The notes beneath the pieces were generated by a model. It was not told where the DNA came from. It was given only the letters and a program-made list of their open reading frames with translations, and did no database searches. A stretch of DNA of 64,000 bases from JAKAGZ01 sp964412105. GTDB lineage: Bacteria > Bacteroidota > Ignavibacteria > Ignavibacteriales > Ignavibacteriaceae. The translations under genes and the position numbers were made by a program. Location: contig CAYPNM010000013.1 of assembly GCA_964412105.1 (NCBI GenBank), positions 5,049 to 69,048 on the forward strand. The letters are read 5' to 3'. Positions 18,659 through 26,921 of this stretch are shown here, one piece after another. Each line of letters opens with the position of its first letter. The stretch's first letter is position 1.

Positions 18659-19333
18659 ATGCCTTCAATCTGGAACCATTGCAAAATATTTTTAATCCTG
18701 TTCCTATTTATTTTAGCTTCTATTCAACCATATATTTTTTCTCAACAGAGTGAACTTTCAAAAGGTGTAAACTATATATCAGAATTTATAGCATCAGATT
18801 ACTTTAAAGAACTGGCTAAAACTAACGGTGATCTTGCTCTGACTGATACAATTTATTTGCGTGCAGTTCACTTTAAAGATTATAATTATTCAGAAGCTCT
18901 CCTTGCGCTCACGTTCGCTGTAATTCCTTATAAAACGGTTCCTATAAAAATTCCATTATTGGGCCTTAAATTAAATTTTCCTCTAACTTCAGACTGTGAT
19001 TCAATATTTGCATTAAAAAATAAAAATCTTCCTAAAGAATTCTATGATGATACACCCACGGGCAATTACGGAGATAAGGACAAACTGGCTCATTTCTTTG
19101 GTAGTGCATATATTTCATATACTTCCAGAATTTTTGATTTAGGGAATCTTATTGGTTATTTTGTAGAATCTTTTGAGAATAAGTTTAAAGTTCAGTCAGC
19201 CGTTGATCCACGGGATATGATGACAAATACCGTTGGACAATTATTCGGGAGAATCTTAAAGAAAAATAAAGCAATTCTTCCATCAGATGTTTTTATAATC
19301 CATAATTTGCAATTTATTATAATAAATCTATGA
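18659..19333 (+). CDS. Secreted or membrane protein of unknown function (YfiM/DUF2279-like segment)
   Basis: The 224-residue product starts with a hydrophobic stretch (about 9-28) that looks like a signal peptide, with probable cleavage after the IFSQQS region. A C-terminal part reads GDKDKLAHFFGSAYISY, then DPRDMMTNTVGQLFG, which resembles the YfiM/DUF2279 pattern of His and Asp in membrane-adjacent helices. I do not recognise a function. It starts one base after the carboxyltransferase stop and overlaps the response regulator by four bases, so it is co-translated, but neither neighbour explains it. Confidence 0.6.
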   Translation: MPSIWNHCKIFLILFLFILASIQPYIFSQQSELSKGVNYISEFIASDYFKELAKTNGDLALTDTIYLRAVHFKDYNYSEALLALTFAVIPYKTVPIKIPLLGLKLNFPLTSDCDSIFALKNKNLPKEFYDDTPTGNYGDKDKLAHFFGSAYISYTSRIFDLGNLIGYFVESFENKFKVQSAVDPRDMMTNTVGQLFGRILKKNKAILPSDVFIIHNLQFIIINL

Positions 19334-20685
19334 ACTCAGTATTAATTATCGATGATGAAAAAGAGATTTGCGAAAGTGTAAAGATGATACTTGAATACGA
19401 AAATTATTTAGTTGAATACTCAACTAATGCCGATCAATGTTTAACAATATTAGCAGAACAGGACTATTCAGCTTTGCTTCTTGATATTCAAATGCCTGAA
19501 ATCAGCGGATTTGAAGTAATAAAGAAAGTAAAAGTTAAACATCCTAATCTTTCAGTCGTAATAATTTCCGCACACAGCAGTCTGGAGAACGCAATTAAGG
19601 CGACAAAACTTGGCGCATTTGATTTCATTGAAAAACCAATTGATCGTGAAAAATTATTAATTAGTGTCAGAAATGCTGTTGAACAAACGAACCTGCTAAA
19701 TGAAAATACTGAAATCAAGAAATCACTTTCGGGAGATGAAAAAATACTTGGTAAGAGCAAAGCTATAAGTGACATACTTGGCATTATTGAAAAAGTCGGT
19801 CCACTCGATACAAGAGTTTTGATTTCAGGTGACAATGGTACCGGCAAAGAACTGGTGGCCCGTGCTTTACATAATAAAAGCAAACGAAAAGACAAAGCAT
19901 TTATAGAGGTTAACTGCGCAGCTATCCCCAATGAATTAATTGAATCTGAATTATTTGGGCATGAAAAAGGATCTTTCACAGGGGCATCTCAACAAAGAAT
20001 CGGTAAATTTGAGCTTGCAAATAAAGGAACGATCTTTTTGGATGAGATTGGGGATATGAGCCTCCAGGCTCAAGCAAAAGTTCTTAGAGCAATAGAAGAC
20101 AACAAAATTGAAAGAGTTGGTAGTGGAAAGAAAATTGAAATTGATGTAAGAATTTTATCGGCAACCAACAAAGATCTAAAATCTGAGATAGAAAAAGGGG
20201 CTTTCAGAGAAGATCTTTATCACAGGCTAAATGTAATCCCTATTCACATACCACCCCTAAAAGATAGAATCGAGGACGTTCCAATCCTTGTTGAACATTT
20301 TTCGAATGATATTACTTCAAAACATAAGAAGTCAAAAGTTAAATTTGATGAAGGAGCAATAAAACTTCTTCAGGAACAGCAGTGGAGCGGAAATGTTAGA
20401 GAATTAAGAAATATTATTGAAAGAATTATAATTATAGTTGATAAAAAGGAAATTACAAAAAAAGATATCGAATTTTTGTTTGACTCCGGTAAATCATCTG
20501 TTGGTGATATTATTGCTGAAAGCAATTCATTTCAGGAATTCAAAGAAAAAGCTGAAAAGGCATTTATATTAAAGCAATTAAAAAACAATGACTGGAATAT
20601 TAGTAAAACAGCAGAAGCGCTTGAAATTCAAAGAAGTCATCTCTATAATAAAATGAAGAAATACGGAATCGAGAAGGGAGAATAA
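19330..20685 (+). CDS. Sigma-54-dependent response regulator, NtrC family
   Basis: This 451-residue activator has an N-terminal receiver (phospho-Asp52 in LLLDIQMPE), a central AAA+ domain with Walker A SGDNGTGKEL, the sigma-54 contact loop GSFTGA, Walker B GTIFLDEIGDM and the WSGNVRELRN region. A Fis-type helix-turn-helix fills the last 45 residues (WNISKTAEALEIQRSHLYNKMKKYG). It should activate sigma-54 promoters after phosphorylation. No cognate kinase is adjacent. It overlaps the preceding gene by four bases. Confidence 0.95.
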   Translation: MNSVLIIDDEKEICESVKMILEYENYLVEYSTNADQCLTILAEQDYSALLLDIQMPEISGFEVIKKVKVKHPNLSVVIISAHSSLENAIKATKLGAFDFIEKPIDREKLLISVRNAVEQTNLLNENTEIKKSLSGDEKILGKSKAISDILGIIEKVGPLDTRVLISGDNGTGKELVARALHNKSKRKDKAFIEVNCAAIPNELIESELFGHEKGSFTGASQQRIGKFELANKGTIFLDEIGDMSLQAQAKVLRAIEDNKIERVGSGKKIEIDVRILSATNKDLKSEIEKGAFREDLYHRLNVIPIHIPPLKDRIEDVPILVEHFSNDITSKHKKSKVKFDEGAIKLLQEQQWSGNVRELRNIIERIIIIVDKKEITKKDIEFLFDSGKSSVGDIIAESNSFQEFKEKAEKAFILKQLKNNDWNISKTAEALEIQRSHLYNKMKKYGIEKGE

Positions 20686-20687
20686 TT

Positions 20688-21035
20688 ATGGGTAATACTA
20701 TTTTTTCCAAAATTATCAATAAAGAAATTCCGGCTGATATTGTTTTCGAATCGGAAAATATTCTGGCATTTAAGGATATCAGGCCTCAAGCGCCTGTACA
20801 TATTCTTATAATTCCAAAAATAGAGATTCCAAAAGTTACTGATATAAAAAGTTCCGAGCATAGCAGCCTTTTGGGTGAATTGTTTGATACTGCAAACATG
20901 CTTGCAAAACAAATGGGAATTGACCAGGATGGTTTCAGGCTGATATTTAACTGCGGTAAAAATGGCGGACAGGAAGTATTTCACCTGCATATGCATTTGC
21001 TTGGCGGCAGACAAATGAAATGGCCTCCAGGCTGA
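20688..21035 (+). CDS. HIT-family nucleotide-binding hydrolase
   Basis: This 115-residue histidine-triad protein has FSKIINKEIPADIVFE at the start and the triad VFHLHMHLLGG near residues 100-110. It is of the HinT/PKCI type, which hydrolyses adenosine phosphoramidates and related nucleotides. The gene begins two bases after the sigma-54 regulator. It ends only two bases from the oppositely oriented kinase gene, so no separate terminator fits between them. Confidence 0.93.
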   Translation: MGNTIFSKIINKEIPADIVFESENILAFKDIRPQAPVHILIIPKIEIPKVTDIKSSEHSSLLGELFDTANMLAKQMGIDQDGFRLIFNCGKNGGQEVFHLHMHLLGGRQMKWPPG

Positions 21036-21037
21036 AG

Positions 21038-24000
21038 TTATTTCTTTTCGGATAATATATTAGCGAGAACGCTCAACATTTTTTCTTTAAATATCGGTTT
21101 CGATATAAACTCACTGAAACCTGCGGCAATAAATTTTTCCTTATCTCCTGGTAACACATAAGCTGTAACTGCAATTATAGGAGTGTCCTTATAACCGGGC
21201 ATTTTTTGTATAACTTTCAATGCGTCCAAGCCGTTATAGTCACCTTGCAAATTTATATCAATAACGATAAAATCAAAAGTATCACTGTCGAGCACAGGTA
21301 TAGCTTCTTCAAAACTGATAGCAAATTTTATTTCCTTCAGTTCTTTCATCTGAACTTTAAATAATATTTGGGAATCCACCTGGTCTTCAATATAAAGACA
21401 TCTAAGTTGTGACAAATCCATAGTTGTCAATTCACCTTCCACTATGTTTTCTTCAAGTTTTTCTTTTTCAGCTTCATTAGATGTGGGCTCAGATTCCAAT
21501 TGCGCTTCACTTTCCGATTTCGCCTCTTTAGATTCTTCCTCAATAGGTTCAGGTTGGATTTTACGGGTCTCATCATCAACTTTAAGTTTTTCAGTTTCTG
21601 CTTCCAGCTCACTCAATTCATCATTAAATTCAGAATATTTTTCCTCTACTACATTTCTTTCAACTTTTGATTCTCCTTTTAACTCTTCTATGGCCCGTTC
21701 AATTTCCTCAGTCTGTTCTTCTTCTTCTATGTTTTTTGGCTCTTCTCTTCTCTTAAAATCGAGAGGAAATACAAAGAACAAATCCTCATTGCCCTCTCGC
21801 CCTGAAACTTCCGCCTTTCCACTTAAGGCATTTAGTAATGCAGCCGCAATTCTTAGTCGCAACTTAGAAAGGCCATATTCCTTGATATCATATTTCCCCT
21901 TAATGAAGATATCTTTATAAAATTCTAGTAAATTCTTAGTCGGATGAGTGTAATTATCCTTTATCGAGATAATAACTCTATCTTCAGATTCAGGATATGC
22001 AGATAAATATATTTTCTTTTCTCTTGTAATCCCGGAAACTAGCTTTACTAATGTATTTAATAAATTTTGAAATTTTTCTTTATCAGTTCTGAATTTAAGC
22101 GATGAGGATATTTTACCATATGCAAATTCAATATCTTTAGGACTCGTAAGCTCTTTAATATTATTTTGAAGTGTATCAATAATTTCTGTTATAGTAACTT
22201 CGGAAATATCAAAATCAACATTATTTTTTTGGATATTTGAATATTCAACAACGGAGTTCATTGTTTTAAGCAATTTTTCTCTGTTTTGATTTATTATTTC
22301 TGCGGTTTCTTTTTGCTCAGGTGTTAAATTATTTATACTGTCAGTAAATTCACGAACGAAACCCAAAATAACGTTCAATGGTGTTAATATTTCGTGGAAT
22401 AATTCTGATAAAAATGAAGGCCCAATCTTCGCAGCAGTGCCAGCTGATGGTGAAGTTTCTTCGGGCTTCTCTATAGTGACTTCTTTTATTCCGTTACCAG
22501 TTCCAACAATAGGCTCTATTCTTTTTTTAACAATTAAAGTAAAAGACTCAATTTCGTTTTTATAGTTGAGTATCGGAATCGCCATGACTTCAGATTCAAT
22601 TGGATGACCATCCTTGATTTTCAAATGAACGTTTAATGTTAATACATCTTTCGATTTCTCTTTAAACACGCTGGCATTAAAGTTTCCCCTCTCTTCATCT
22701 ATTAAATAAGTAGCGAAAGAAGTATCCTTAAAATCATCTTTTGAATGTCCTAAAATTCTGCAGGCAGTATCATTAACAAAAGCTATAAATCCACCAGTAT
22801 CTGTTACAAATATCAGATTATCGCTATTATCAAATATGGCATCAAAAGATTTATTTTTTTTCTCAAGTTCCAATTTTTCCGAAACATTTCTTATTACAAT
22901 AAAATTAGCATCCTTATTATCAAACTTGAAAGAGCTTTTACTTAATTCAACAAAGACTATGGAGCCATCTTTTCTCTTATGTTTATATGGACCTGAGAAT
23001 GTTTCTTTATCATTTTTTTTCTTTGAATTGTCTAGTAATGATTGAATATCTTCGGTAGAATAAAGGTCTGTTAGATCTAGTTGTAGAAATTCATCTTTCC
23101 TATAGCCGTAAAGATCCAGGGCTGCTTTATTTACCTCCAGAAAACTTAAGTTTTCAGTATCATAAATGAATATTGGTTCAGGATTATTATCAACTAGTAA
23201 TTCGTACATTTTTCCTTCCCTTAAGAATAAATTTTTAGGATCAAAATTTTCCTCTGAATTTTCAACAAATATCGAAAAGCCTTGGAATTCAAGTTTGTCA
23301 TTGTAAATTTTATTTAATAAAAGAACAATCTTATCCGTATACTTTTTTTTAAACTTACCTTGACTAAAAAATTCGAATTTTCCGTTAAATGATGAAGATA
23401 AAACAAACTGCTCAATTTTGGCAATTATATCCTCAGGCAGAACACTTTTTATGTTAGATTCTCTTAAATCATCATATTCTTGCTCGAATAATTTACAAAA
23501 TTCTTTAGTTGCTTGCTTAATAATTTCATTTTTATTCACCAATGCAATTGGCTTTGGGCAGAATTGAAGCAAATTATCAGTCGCATTTAGTATATCGGAA
23601 TCCGTGATTTTATAAGATAGCCTTGAAATTGCCTGAGTAATCCCAATTATTGCCAAAACATTGTTATCAATATCGCTAAGAGGGATTTCAATCGTTTGAA
23701 AATTTGCATTAGGGCTAAAATTATTAAGGGGGATACCTTCTATAACGATATAATTTAAAGATCTCTTAATATAGGAAGTTAATGAATTTTGAAAATCCAC
23801 CAAATGGACCGGGAGGAATGAGCTAAGCGGTTTACCTTCAACCTGTGGAATCGAGACACCCAGACTTTTAGCCAATTTATCATTTAGCAGTTGATAACTA
23901 CCCTCCACATCCTGTAACCAAATAATTTCGTCCAGTCCATTAATAAGTTTTTGAATTCTCTCTTTCCCTATAAAAGTGAAAGGATATTGAGTTTTAATTT

Positions 24001-24445
24001 CTTCAATTATTGATATAATCTTTTTGTTATTAATTATATCTGCAAAATTATCCACCTTAATTTTTATTCCAGTTTTTCTATCAGTTGCAATTATACTTTC
24101 ATCTGTTTTTATTCTGCAAAATATATACTCATCTCCCTTTTCATCGGAAGAATTCAAAAAAATTGTTGCATCATTATGTAAGCCTGATTGAAGTTTTAAT
24201 CTTATGCTAATAGAAATTGGTACCTTTGAAGTTAGTTTTTTTGAGAGAACTATGTTGAGTTCGTCAACTGAGGTTTCGTCTATATAAGAGAAGATATCTC
24301 CTATTTGATCACCGAGCGACAATAATTCTGAAGCGGATTCGTTAAAAGATAATATTTTACCCCTGAAGTCGAGTACAAGAAATGGATCGTTGATATGCTG
24401 TATTAATGATCCAAATAAGTAGCCTGATTTATATATTTCCTCCAA
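21038..24445 (-). CDS. Multi-PAS histidine-kinase-like/receiver hybrid with degenerate ATPase boxes
   Basis: This 1135-residue cytoplasmic signalling protein has no membrane segments. About five PAS-like units cover residues 10-650. A dimerisation/H-box segment follows near 685 (LFHEILTPLNVILGF). The ATPase-like region (about 780-905) has NLLNTLVKL where kinases have NLLxNAxKF, so the N-box Asn is replaced by Thr. It has IKDNYTHP in place of DxGxG and EYGLSKLRLRI in place of the GTGLGL box. A Glu-rich linker of about 110 residues leads to a receiver (about 1015-1133) with phospho-Asp in VIDINLQG and the TAY and KP motifs. It may scaffold or sense and not phosphorylate. It lies 106 bases after the NodB-like gene on the same strand, consistent with a link to the exopolysaccharide locus. 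Confidence 0.85.
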   Translation of the reverse strand: MEEIYKSGYLFGSLIQHINDPFLVLDFRGKILSFNESASELLSLGDQIGDIFSYIDETSVDELNIVLSKKLTSKVPISISIRLKLQSGLHNDATIFLNSSDEKGDEYIFCRIKTDESIIATDRKTGIKIKVDNFADIINNKKIISIIEEIKTQYPFTFIGKERIQKLINGLDEIIWLQDVEGSYQLLNDKLAKSLGVSIPQVEGKPLSSFLPVHLVDFQNSLTSYIKRSLNYIVIEGIPLNNFSPNANFQTIEIPLSDIDNNVLAIIGITQAISRLSYKITDSDILNATDNLLQFCPKPIALVNKNEIIKQATKEFCKLFEQEYDDLRESNIKSVLPEDIIAKIEQFVLSSSFNGKFEFFSQGKFKKKYTDKIVLLLNKIYNDKLEFQGFSIFVENSEENFDPKNLFLREGKMYELLVDNNPEPIFIYDTENLSFLEVNKAALDLYGYRKDEFLQLDLTDLYSTEDIQSLLDNSKKKNDKETFSGPYKHKRKDGSIVFVELSKSSFKFDNKDANFIVIRNVSEKLELEKKNKSFDAIFDNSDNLIFVTDTGGFIAFVNDTACRILGHSKDDFKDTSFATYLIDEERGNFNASVFKEKSKDVLTLNVHLKIKDGHPIESEVMAIPILNYKNEIESFTLIVKKRIEPIVGTGNGIKEVTIEKPEETSPSAGTAAKIGPSFLSELFHEILTPLNVILGFVREFTDSINNLTPEQKETAEIINQNREKLLKTMNSVVEYSNIQKNNVDFDISEVTITEIIDTLQNNIKELTSPKDIEFAYGKISSSLKFRTDKEKFQNLLNTLVKLVSGITREKKIYLSAYPESEDRVIISIKDNYTHPTKNLLEFYKDIFIKGKYDIKEYGLSKLRLRIAAALLNALSGKAEVSGREGNEDLFFVFPLDFKRREEPKNIEEEEQTEEIERAIEELKGESKVERNVVEEKYSEFNDELSELEAETEKLKVDDETRKIQPEPIEEESKEAKSESEAQLESEPTSNEAEKEKLEENIVEGELTTMDLSQLRCLYIEDQVDSQILFKVQMKELKEIKFAISFEEAIPVLDSDTFDFIVIDINLQGDYNGLDALKVIQKMPGYKDTPIIAVTAYVLPGDKEKFIAAGFSEFISKPIFKEKMLSVLANILSEKK

Positions 24446-24551
24446 GCTTTACCACTAATTATTGTAATTTTGTCTATTTCTAAAAATTTGTCTCACCACT
24501 AGAGAATGCTTAAACTTTAGAGAGTTCTTACCAAATATCTGAAAGTTAATT

Positions 24552-26447
24552 TTATGAATTAGGTTGACTAAAATCCAGATAATAAGTCCTGGATTCATTT
24601 GGTTCCAGATCGTTTACATAAACGTATACTATCTTATTCTTCTTATCAAAATCAAATTTTGCTTTTTTCGTTCCGATAATTTCGGTATCCATTGTAATCC
24701 TATTGGCCGGGGCATCTAATTCGACTTGTATTACCAGATTATTTGCCGTTGAACTGCCCGGATTTGAAATAGTCAGAGCAATTCGATTTGATCCTCTTCT
24801 ATCGGCCCTTATTTCAACACTGCTTTTCATTGCATACCAGTTTTCAATCTCATTGCCCGTTGTTATCCAGAAGTTTTTCCTTTTTAAATCATCAATCACT
24901 TCCTTGACAACATTGATATTTGCAGGCGCACATTGATATTCAGTATGCATCTTAAATAGATACATTCCACCTTCAAACAGGATTCTGTCAATATCTTCCT
25001 GGTAAGTGTAAAATTGATATTCAGTATCAGTTAATCCAAAATCACGGATTACTTCATAATCATCCCGTGCTGTTTTGGTCATTATAGCAAGTTGCTTGTT
25101 ATCAATGGTTATTTTCCTTGGTACCGATCGATCGGTCAGTGAATCAGTAACAACGTAGCTATATCCGTCATTAGTCATAGCTTTTAGAGTATTCTGATCA
25201 AATAAACCATAATATGGTATTGCACCATCAACTTTTTTCCCGGTAATCTCTTCAAGCAAAGATTTTGCATTACTAAACTTCTGAACCTGTGCATCGTAAT
25301 CATTAAGAGAATTTATTGTATCATTTACCGAATTTAAATAACCAATATCGACAAGTGAACCAATTTCGCCGTATCGAGATAATGATTTTATTAGATTTCT
25401 ATTTAATTTTGCCTGTTGCGGGTTAATGAAAAATGTAGCCTTAACGTTTTCAGATTTTAATACGCTAAGTAAGTTTTCAATATTTGTTGGGTCTCTATCT
25501 ACTATGGGCGCGAGCATTGCCGCTGCGTCATAACCCGCAGGCCAATCCTTTGCAAAAGCAATAGGTTTATATGTTAACCATTTAATCGAATTAGCAAATA
25601 GCCTATCAAAGTATATATAATCCTCTTGTGCCCCTATAACTGAATTTAATTCAAAGCCCATCCATAAAAATCTACCACGCCCATAAGTCCCGGTAACCAT
25701 ACCAGCACTTTTCTTTATATTTTCTCTTACTAAACCACTATCATTCTTAAAATTATACCAAAAACTAATTTGAGTGGTTCTGGGATCCATTACTTCCACA
25801 CAAATTGGCCTATCCCAAGTACCTACTCTTAATGAATATCCTGTAGGGATATTTGCTGTTATCGGGAAATTCCCTCTTAGCGTGTGAAGCTTAGTAAATT
25901 CATCATTACTTATTTCCTTAGTAAAATTCAAACCGAAAACTTCTGAAAAGAATTCCCATCCTCTCCATTTGCCATCATCAGAATAGGATGCTGTCCCGCT
26001 TGTGGCAAAAATACTGCCGCCGTTGTTAAGGAATTTTTTTATTTCTATTAATTCCTTATCACTTAATGACTTTGATCCTGGCAGAACCAGAAGATCATAA
26101 TTATCAAGCTGACCTATTTCAATTGCCTTATCGGTTATAACATCATATTTTAATCCTTCGTTCGCAAGGAATTTTTTCCAGGTAGTAATATTATCTTCCA
26201 ACCAGGTGCTCCCTTCAGGCAGCATATTTTGTGTATACTGCGAATATAAAATACAAACAGTAGGCTTGGTCCCTGAAATAACACTTTTAAGAACCTTTGA
26301 ATCAGGAATGAGTTTACTGGTATTGAATGGGCCATAAACCCCTCGCAAAATAAAAAAGTATGTTAACACCGAACCAATTAGGAAAATCAGTCCGCTGATA
26401 ACAATTAGGCTTTGATTAATTCCGCCTCTTTTCCTTTTCACTTCCAC
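24552..26447 (-). CDS. Membrane-anchored protein with GATase1-like and degenerate NodB (polysaccharide deacetylase-like) domains
   Basis: The 631-residue product has one N-terminal membrane anchor (about 14-34), so most of it is periplasmic. Residues about 60-290 resemble a class I glutamine-amidotransferase-like fold (YDLLVLPGSKSLSDKE). Residues about 300-540 follow the NodB fold (VKATFFINPQQ, EIGSLVDIGY, AIPYYGLFD, YLFKMHTEY). The metal-binding HxxxH of active deacetylases is absent: EIGSLVDIG stands where EIGSH is expected. The last 80 residues form a beta-sandwich-like tail (LTISNPGSSTANNLVIQV). Context with the GT2 synthase and TPR/barrel protein suggests a PgaB- or PelA-like role in polymer modification or binding. 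It overlaps the small upstream gene by ten bases. Confidence 0.7.
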   Translation of the reverse strand: MEVKRKRGGINQSLIVISGLIFLIGSVLTYFFILRGVYGPFNTSKLIPDSKVLKSVISGTKPTVCILYSQYTQNMLPEGSTWLEDNITTWKKFLANEGLKYDVITDKAIEIGQLDNYDLLVLPGSKSLSDKELIEIKKFLNNGGSIFATSGTASYSDDGKWRGWEFFSEVFGLNFTKEISNDEFTKLHTLRGNFPITANIPTGYSLRVGTWDRPICVEVMDPRTTQISFWYNFKNDSGLVRENIKKSAGMVTGTYGRGRFLWMGFELNSVIGAQEDYIYFDRLFANSIKWLTYKPIAFAKDWPAGYDAAAMLAPIVDRDPTNIENLLSVLKSENVKATFFINPQQAKLNRNLIKSLSRYGEIGSLVDIGYLNSVNDTINSLNDYDAQVQKFSNAKSLLEEITGKKVDGAIPYYGLFDQNTLKAMTNDGYSYVVTDSLTDRSVPRKITIDNKQLAIMTKTARDDYEVIRDFGLTDTEYQFYTYQEDIDRILFEGGMYLFKMHTEYQCAPANINVVKEVIDDLKRKNFWITTGNEIENWYAMKSSVEIRADRRGSNRIALTISNPGSSTANNLVIQVELDAPANRITMDTEIIGTKKAKFDFDKKNKIVYVYVNDLEPNESRTYYLDFSQPNS

Positions 26448-26887
26448 TTGAGATCCCCTGTGTTTTTATTGTCTTCCCTTGGGATTTCGTAACCTTCAGA
26501 CGTATATTTCATGAACTTTGGACCGGTAGTTGCTCTCGTACGACTTTTTTCAAACATTACATCTTCCTGCCGTAATCCTTCGGCATTGTATTGCTGAGCC
26601 TGAGGAGTAAATCTAGCCTGCGAACCTTTTATTTCCTGCTTAATAAAAATCGGCTGACGCTGCGATGCGAATCCCGAAGCTCTATCAAGATAAGCTGGAA
26701 ATTGTTCCTGTTGTGGTGCAGCCACAGGTGTTAGTAATTCGCCCCTGACTTCAGAAGGTTTAGAAGTTTGTGCTTCTATACCTTTTGCTTCTCTGACTTT
26801 ATAGAGGATATAAGCACCTATCGCTAAAATAAAAGTGCTTATTGTTGCAACCAGAATTATTGTTGATAATATAGGAATTAGTTCCAT
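26438..26887 (-). CDS. Small single-pass membrane protein of the exopolysaccharide locus
   Basis: The 149-residue product has one N-terminal hydrophobic helix (about 5-30), followed by a polar tail rich in Gln, Pro, Arg and Glu with no recognisable domain. By the positive-inside rule (YKVREAKG after the helix) the tail should be cytoplasmic. It lies 34 bases after the GT2 synthase and overlaps the NodB-like gene by ten bases. Position suggests an accessory subunit of the synthase, similar in role to the small PgaD-type partners, though no sequence similarity to PgaD is claimed. Confidence 0.65.
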   Translation of the reverse strand: MELIPILSTIILVATISTFILAIGAYILYKVREAKGIEAQTSKPSEVRGELLTPVAAPQQEQFPAYLDRASGFASQRQPIFIKQEIKGSQARFTPQAQQYNAEGLRQEDVMFEKSRTRATTGPKFMKYTSEGYEIPREDNKNTGDLKWK

Positions 26888-26921
26888 AACGACCTCTTAA
26901 CAATTAACTTATTAAAATCTT

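Noticed and set aside
19488..19979. 163-codon minus-strand frame
   Set aside because: Shadow of the sigma-54 response regulator, which has complete receiver and AAA+ motifs.
21444..21920. 158-codon Ser-rich plus-strand frame
   Set aside because: Complement of the Glu-rich linker of the hybrid kinase-like gene; the Ser/Phe-rich composition is an artefact of the acidic codons.
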